Source: Biscogniauxia marginata
Lineage: Eukaryota > Ascomycota > Sordariomycetes > Xylariales > Xylariaceae
Reading direction: 5' to 3'
NCBI GenBank assembly: GCA_022695795.1
Contig: MU404058.1
Location: 124,001-188,000 of the forward strand
Length of the DNA: 64,000 nucleotides
Part shown: positions 58,616 through 64,000 of the stretch, in pieces
Numbering within the stretch: position 1 is the first letter of the stretch
Layout of the letters: every line of letters begins with the position of its first letter
Position numbers and translations under genes: made by a program
Notes under the pieces: generated by a model
Database searches by the model: none
Seen by the model: the letters and a program-made list of their open reading frames with translations, nothing else
What the model was told of the DNA's origin: nothing

Positions 58616-59580
58616 ATGGCACTGCCTACTCTCCACTACGAGACGGCGGCGTCCGCAGTGCCGGTCGCAGTCACCGACGGCGAAAACAACGACAACGACA
58701 GCAACACCAACAGCAACAGCAACGGCGTCGACGACTGGAAGAACCGACCCCCGTACCGCACGACGGACACCAGCGCCCAGTTCGAGAAGAAGTACACGGC
58801 GCGCTGCCACTGCGGCCGCGTCAGGTACTGGCTGAGCCGGGACCGGCCGCTCGCCTCCAAGTTCTGCCACTGCGTCGACTGCCAGTCGCTACACGGTGCG
58901 TTCCCCCTTTCACCCCCTTCCCCCTACCCCCCTTCCCCCCATCCTCTGCCCAACCCTTTCCCCCAAACTAAAACATACATACATACATACGTCCATCCCT
59001 CTTCTTACAAATCCCCCACAGGCGCACCCTTCCAATGGGCCGCCATCTTCGAGAAGCGGGACCTGCACTTCGAGAACGGGGCCGAGGGGCTGGCCTTCTA
59101 CCACGCCGGGACGCGGGCGGCGCGCTACGAGCTGCCGGCCAAGGTGAGCTGCGCGTCGTGCCGCGCGCCCATCATGGACGAGGGGCGCAGGATGGTGCTC
59201 ATGTTCCCGGCCATCATCGAGTTCGGCGACGCCGAGAGCAAGAAGTACTTTGATCCGCAGTAAGTTCCTCCCCCTCCCCCCCCTTTTCTCTCTCTCTCTC
59301 TCTCTCTCTTTCCCCCCAACCCCATATGTGTTAGATTTGCGCACACATGTATATGGGCTGTAATGTAAGTACGTAGTTTCCGAGCTGTGGACAGTCGGCT
59401 TAACTATTATCCTCGGTGCATAGATGTCACATCTTCTACAGCCAGCGGGTCGTGGACCTCCCGGACGGGAAGCCCAAGTGGACGGGGCTGGACGGCAAGA
59501 GCGAACTGATGAAGGAGGTTGACAATCCCCAGATGGAGAGTGTGGTTGGCAAGCGCGAGGTCGAAACGATGGACCAGTAA
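58616..59580 (+). CDS. GFA-domain (CENP-V-type) zinc protein
   Basis: Three exons (58616-58895, 59022-59259, 59424-59580) give 224 aa. The GFA fold binds zinc through Cys clusters: ARCHCGRVRYW, KFCHCVDCQSLHG and VSCASCRAPIMDE are all present. The family includes bacterial glutathione-formaldehyde adduct enzymes, but fungal members mostly have unknown substrates. The N-terminal 40 residues are an Asn/Ser/Asp-rich low-complexity stretch absent from the core family. CHIFYSQRVVDLPDGKPKW at the start of exon 3 is typical of fungal members. Exon junctions fall inside conserved blocks and keep frame. It converges with ORC2; the stop codons are 128 bp apart. Confidence 0.85.
59287..59309. repeat. (TC)n microsatellite in GFA intron 2
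   Basis: About 11 TC units next to C- and T-rich runs within the second intron. Confidence 0.8.
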
Positions 59581-59708
59581 TTGATTGATATATTCTCAAA
59601 ATGGTATCATATGCAATCGTTCGAACGCTAAAATATTTTCCCCGATATGCTATGCTGTGTCTATCTGTTATGCAATACCCATTATTCCGTGGTCCATTCG
59701 CTCTGCCA

Positions 59709-61502
59709 TCATGACATGAGATCTTCGAGGATCGCCTCGAGCTCTTCTTTGTGGAAGGGCACACTTAGCAGCTCTGTACCCAGCACGTCCTTGCGACTGG
59801 TGATCATCTGGTGATCGTGGAATCTGGCAGAATTGTTAGCACGGTCACCTTAATGGGTGGTAAAGGGGGGTCTCAAGCTTCCATAGCGACAAACTTACTC
59901 TTTCAGCAGCGTTCGGAAGGCCATCTCCGAGCTGCAGATAAACTCCTCGACCGCCCTGTTGTACAGCATGCGATATTCCACCCCGGGATTCTCACCAGAC
60001 ACGCCTTCGTCGTCGATTGCCGACAGAACCTCCCCAACAAGCAGACGAAACAAGTTTTTGGCATTCTCCGGCAAACTGCGCAGGACATATGTGACACCTT
60101 CTTTCCCGCCCACACGCCTGGTTTTGCGCCCAAGCAGTTCATGGACGTCATCTACAACCTCCAGCTCCGTGTCGAAGGGTGCATATGTCGTACAGTCGTG
60201 GAAAGCAAAGTTGAATGAAGATCGTAAGCCGCTGTCCCACATTAAGGGGAAATCAGGCGTATCAGTTGAGCAGACCAGTTGGACTTGCGGGTGGGCCGCC
60301 AGTTGGGCTAGTGTTGGCTGTATGCCGGGTTTCCGCAGGGGTGCGGCATCGATCGAGTTTAAGACGATGGTAATAGTTATTTCATGAGAGGAGAGCAGAG
60401 TCTTGACGCTGTCAAGCAGGACCGTAGGACCGCCTGTTGGCAGTGTATGGGAAGGGTCCACTGCGCCCGCGACAGTTCCCAGAATCTCGCGCACAGAACT
60501 CGTCCGTACATAGCCATTGACGATTACAATTTTATTCGCATTACGATCAGGCGACATGCCGTAAACATGCGTCGCGAATTTGTGTAGGAGGGCTCGCTTT
60601 GATCCATATCCGTAGAGACAGACACTAAATCCCTGAGACAGCTCGAAGGCCCACTGCGAGAAGGACTCGGCATGAAGCGACTGTAGAAACTCGATATCCT
60701 CCTCGTGTGGGTCTTTGTAGTCTCGCAGCAGCGAGAAGTATTCGTCGTGAGTCAGAAGCTTGAGGGAGGCGAGGGTATTGTTCGATGTCTTCGCTCTGCC
60801 GGGTTTGTTCTGGGCAAAGTAGAGTTCGTGGGGTGGGAGATCTCGCGGTGGTGTTGGCGATTTCTTTCGTATCACCTTGCCCCCTTTCTTCGGCGGGCAC
60901 CCGCGAGGCCTTTTCGACGGTGTTGCTCCTTCGTCGGGTAAACCACCTGCGCCCTCGTCGGCCCTGGGCGCACCCTGCTCGTCCTCGTCCTCGTCCTCTT
61001 CTTCGCTAGATTCGTAGATTTCTCGGGCGATATCCTCATCTACCTCCTCGTCGCTCGACTCTCCACCCACGACCCTCTCGATCAGAGCTCTCGCGCTCTT
61101 CTTCCTGGCTGAGCGGTCATTGCGCTTCCAGCGCGGTGTCTCCCCGTTTATAGCGGTTCCATTGGTCTTCGATGGCGTAACCCAGCTACTGACCTTTCCT
61201 TTGCGGCTTTGGGGCGTCGAAGCTTCAGCCAGGCCAATCGGCGTTCCTACTACAGACTGCTTCCCCTGTTTCCTCGGCGTCCCCTTCATCTCTGTATCTG
61301 CAGGGGTATCGTCGCCGTCAGAGGGGAAGTCGTAGTCAGAATGCTGCCCTTTTGCTAAACCATTACGGTCAGAGCGACTATTTCGCCTTTTAGAGGGAGT
61401 GCCTTCGGGAGGTTCCTCCGGCTCGCTGCGGCCTCGTTTTCGCGATGAGGTCCGGAGTTTGGGTTCAGCTGCCTCGGGCTGAGACTTCTTAGTTCGTACC
61501 AT
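59709..61502 (-). CDS. ORC2: Origin recognition complex subunit 2
   Basis: Two exons (61502-59899 and 59823-59709) give 572 aa. Orc2 is part of the hexamer that marks replication origins. Residues 1-220 are a disordered charged tail with many TPxK/SP-type sites (TPSK, TPRK, TPQSRK) that could be kinase targets, plus acidic runs. From about 225 the conserved core starts: LTHDEYFSLLRDY, then FELSQGFSVCLYGYGSKR, the Orc2 signature with its degenerate nucleotide loop. The last exon reads FHDHQMITSRKDVLGTELL, a winged-helix end usual for Orc2. Divergent from GEP4. Confidence 0.9.
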
Positions 61503-61963
61503 TTTTTCTGTGCTATTAAAAGGTCTTTGTAGTGGACTGGGTCATTGCAAAGAACAGAGTAAGTCGGGAAGGTGGAAACCGAACAATTGAATTTCAATTC
61601 GAATGTGAGGAATTGGTAGGTGTAAAAAAGCTGAGATCGACGTCACGGCTTCTTTTGGAGTCGCGTCGCGTTACGGAATAAATTCCCAAGACTCCGGGAG
61701 TCCCCGCTGTTTTGTTAGCGCCAGATTAGCCTTGTGACCCCTGCTGAAAGTCCTTCCAGCGCCGCCTGAAGAACAACCTAGAACAGCTGAGGGGCCCCTG
61801 TAAGCACAATATTAGCCACTACTGTTCTTGACAAACCACATAACCCTGCCTACATCAAACTGATACCTTCACCTTACAACTTCCCTTTGACATTCGCCTT
61901 TGGCAGAATGTGCATTTAGTCTTGACCCCGATTCAACAGGGCGGCGTTCTGCTACTAGTCGCC
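61503..61963. promoter_or_regulatory. Divergent promoter of ORC2 and GEP4
   Basis: 461 bp between the start codons, containing GACGTCACG (about 61639) and GTCGCGTCGCGTTACG. The latter includes ACGCG-like cores as in fungal MBF sites, which would suit a cell-cycle gene such as ORC2, but this is only suggestive. Confidence 0.4.
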
Positions 61964-62719
61964 ATGAACCTCAATCTGTCAGGCTTTTTCAACGTCTTCA
62001 GGTTACTAGCAAAGCCTTCCTTATGTCTTCCCCACGCCACTGTACCAACCTTCGCTGATCTCCCGAGTCCTCTCGGGAAAGCCTTCGAAGGTCGGGGGAG
62101 AAAATCGGACATAAAAGCCGTAGTGCTTGACAAGGATGATTGTTTTGCATACCCCGATACTAATGAGATATACCCGGCCTATGTAGTATGTAGAGAGTCA
62201 TCGAGGCACTGCTGCCATGTATGCCACCCACTGACTATTACATAGAAGCGCTTCCAGCAACTCCGGAGAGAATACCCGGGCCACAGTCTGCTGATTGTTT
62301 CGAACACGGCGGGTGCGACAACATATGATCGTGATGGAAGGTTGGCGAAGGAGCTGGAGTCGGTTACCGGAGTTTCGGTGCTAGCCCATGTCGTAAAGAA
62401 ACCTGGTTGCAGGGGCGAGATCATGGCTCACTTTAGGAACCACCCCGAAACAGGAGTTACCCATCCAGATGAAGTTGTCATTATCGGGGATCGTCTAATG
62501 ACGGACATGATGTTGGCCAACATGATGGGAAGCTGGGGAATATGGATTAAGGACGGAGTCAGGCCCTTAAATGAGAAGAGTATAGTATGTCTCCATGATC
62601 GTTTGGAAGACAAGTCATATGCTAATCAGGTGCAGTTTTCGAAATTTGAGCAACGGCTTGGACCGTTCTTGATGGCCCGCGGTGTTCGGGCTCCTGACCC
62701 CAAAAGTCCCTTCGAATAG
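61964..62719 (+). CDS. GEP4: Mitochondrial phosphatidylglycerophosphatase Gep4
   Basis: Two exons (61964-62182 and 62246-62719) give 230 aa starting MNLNLSGFFNVFRLLAKPS, a short mitochondrial or membrane-associating N-terminus. Gep4 removes phosphate from phosphatidylglycerophosphate, a step of cardiolipin synthesis at the inner mitochondrial membrane. HAD-type motifs are in order: VVLDKDDCF (nucleophile D56), IVSNTAG, HVVKKPG and IIGDRLMTD. Length fits fungal homologues. The in-frame GTG at 61910 is not used as a start. Confidence 0.9.
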
Positions 62720-64000
62720 CTAGGTAAAATGCTGGTGACATTTCTTACGGTACTCCATGGAATAAAACACTTACAATGGAATCAAGAAAAATGAGCTAAG
62801 TGAATTAAATTCCTTACATTATCCCCTACGAGGGTTAGTGAATATTGTGTCACTGCCCTCATATACGTTTGGTAAGAGCACAATTTGATGAATTCACGAA
62901 TGGCCGATATCGCAGGAGCTGGGGTCGCCTACCCAGTGAATAGAATCGAATGTTTGCGACTGCCTACATGCTACTTCCAGATATGGACTCCGTACCGTTT
63001 AGCTGAGCCTCAATATTCAACGATTTTTATACGTTAAATCCTTCTTATTTCGAAGATCAAATATAATGGTTTACGTTGAAACAACATTCAGATTTAGAAA
63101 CGTGGATTAATGAAGATTATTTTTCTAGAAAATTACAGGTGGGCATATGTAGGACGTAGATTACTAGCAGTAGCGTCTATATATTATTCGGAAGATATTT
63201 TACTATTACTTCTGAAATATAACCATGTTAATCTATAAAACCACAGCCTCACAGGAATCTAATCGCGAGTTATCCCATCGCCTTAACACCAAACTCTACA
63301 TTAAACATGGAAGACTTGTAAAGGCAGGCATGCTGTAGCATGTAAGCGAGAAAGGGGGACAAACACCTACGACCGTATTACAGCTATAATACCATCATAC
63401 GTAACTTGTATAACTGAGGTTCTCGCTGCAATGAAAGCTCTGTAGATATGTAACCTAGACTTAGTCGTAGAATAATGCTAGTCCTACCCCTTTTTTTGTT
63501 GTATGCCAGGTAGGCACTTATCATATTAAGTCGAGACCTAGGAATATTCTTCTGCCACCTATTGCATTGACCATTAATTTGAAGCACATGATTACGACTG
63601 GTTCTAATTTGTGTTCTGGATCAGGGCCTATGATTATTTTGCTCGCGGGTTGTGGATAAATAACTACGATAGACTTCGGAAAGAGGAATACGGATTGGAT
63701 ATCGGTAACGAGGGGACGGAGATTTGTTATTGAATTCCTTATCGACATGCTTGTTGGCAGGAATCTATGAGTAGGTGCTGTTTTGGGAGCTAGTGTTCTC
63801 CTATCTAGCGATGAATCATGTTCATCTGAAAAGGCCCTGGCACAATGCTGAATTCACTAACGGTACAGTCGCTTTGTATGGCCTGTTGTAGACTAGAACT
63901 CGACCCTGTGAGTTCATACGAGGCAGGCACAGAAAACATAAAAGACCGAGGAGCGAGGCCTCTGGAAATATTTCCTTCCCACTTTTACCACAACACACAC
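62720..64000. other. Intergenic to the right edge, no gene recognised
   Basis: 1.28 kb. Only short frames; moderately AT-rich. The last 150 bp (ending CCACAACACACAC) look like the promoter or leader of a gene beyond the window. Confidence 0.5.

Overview
The window reads as nuclear DNA of a filamentous ascomycete. Coding genes carry short introns with GTRNGT-type donors and CTRAC-like branch sites. The proteins are typically fungal: an NRPS-like adenylation-thiolation-reductase, a rhodopsin-domain membrane protein, a GFA-domain protein and an ArgJ-type Arg7. An 11-12 kb AT-rich block holds a retrotransposon family ruined by C-to-T/G-to-A changes of the kind made by repeat-induced point mutation (RIP). 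A Sordariomycete is the most likely source; frequent TAGGTAGGTACC-like tracts would suit Xylariales, but that placement is only inference.

Left part (1-4.7 kb), accessory: the start of an F-box gene running off the left edge, a broken secreted-ribonuclease-like gene, a relic of a CorA-like membrane domain, a 136-bp LTR-like repeat, and an apparently intact UbiA-superfamily gene.

4.76-16.6 kb: a graveyard of one Ty3/gypsy family on both strands. I delimited one long element (5669-12896) with two LTRs, a CCHC zinc-knuckle relic and a reverse transcriptase relic on the minus strand, in which YLDD has become YLNN. Four solo LTRs have 5-bp target-site duplications (two perfect, two differing by one transition), and one of them is nested inside another copy.

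17.4-26.8 kb: a small secondary-metabolism-like locus. A rhodopsin-domain gene and a 1035-aa NRPS-like A-T-R enzyme lie on the minus strand; a 602-aa P450 is transcribed divergently from the NRPS-like gene across about 1 kb containing a short AT-rich relic. A 146-bp solo-LTR-like repeat with a perfect ATAGG duplication follows the P450.

28-64 kb: mostly conserved housekeeping genes. These are a small basic protein; the 60S GTPase LSG1 and the 40S factor LTV1 (divergent pair); a taxilin; the presequence protease CYM1; an acidic helix-turn-helix protein; ornithine decarboxylase with about 870 nt of ATG-free upstream sequence; an allophanate-hydrolase-type amidase; ARG7; a replication factor C small subunit; a HIG1-like small protein; a GFA-domain protein; ORC2; and the mitochondrial PGP phosphatase GEP4. 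Gene models were assembled by hand from splice signals and reading frame, without transcript support.
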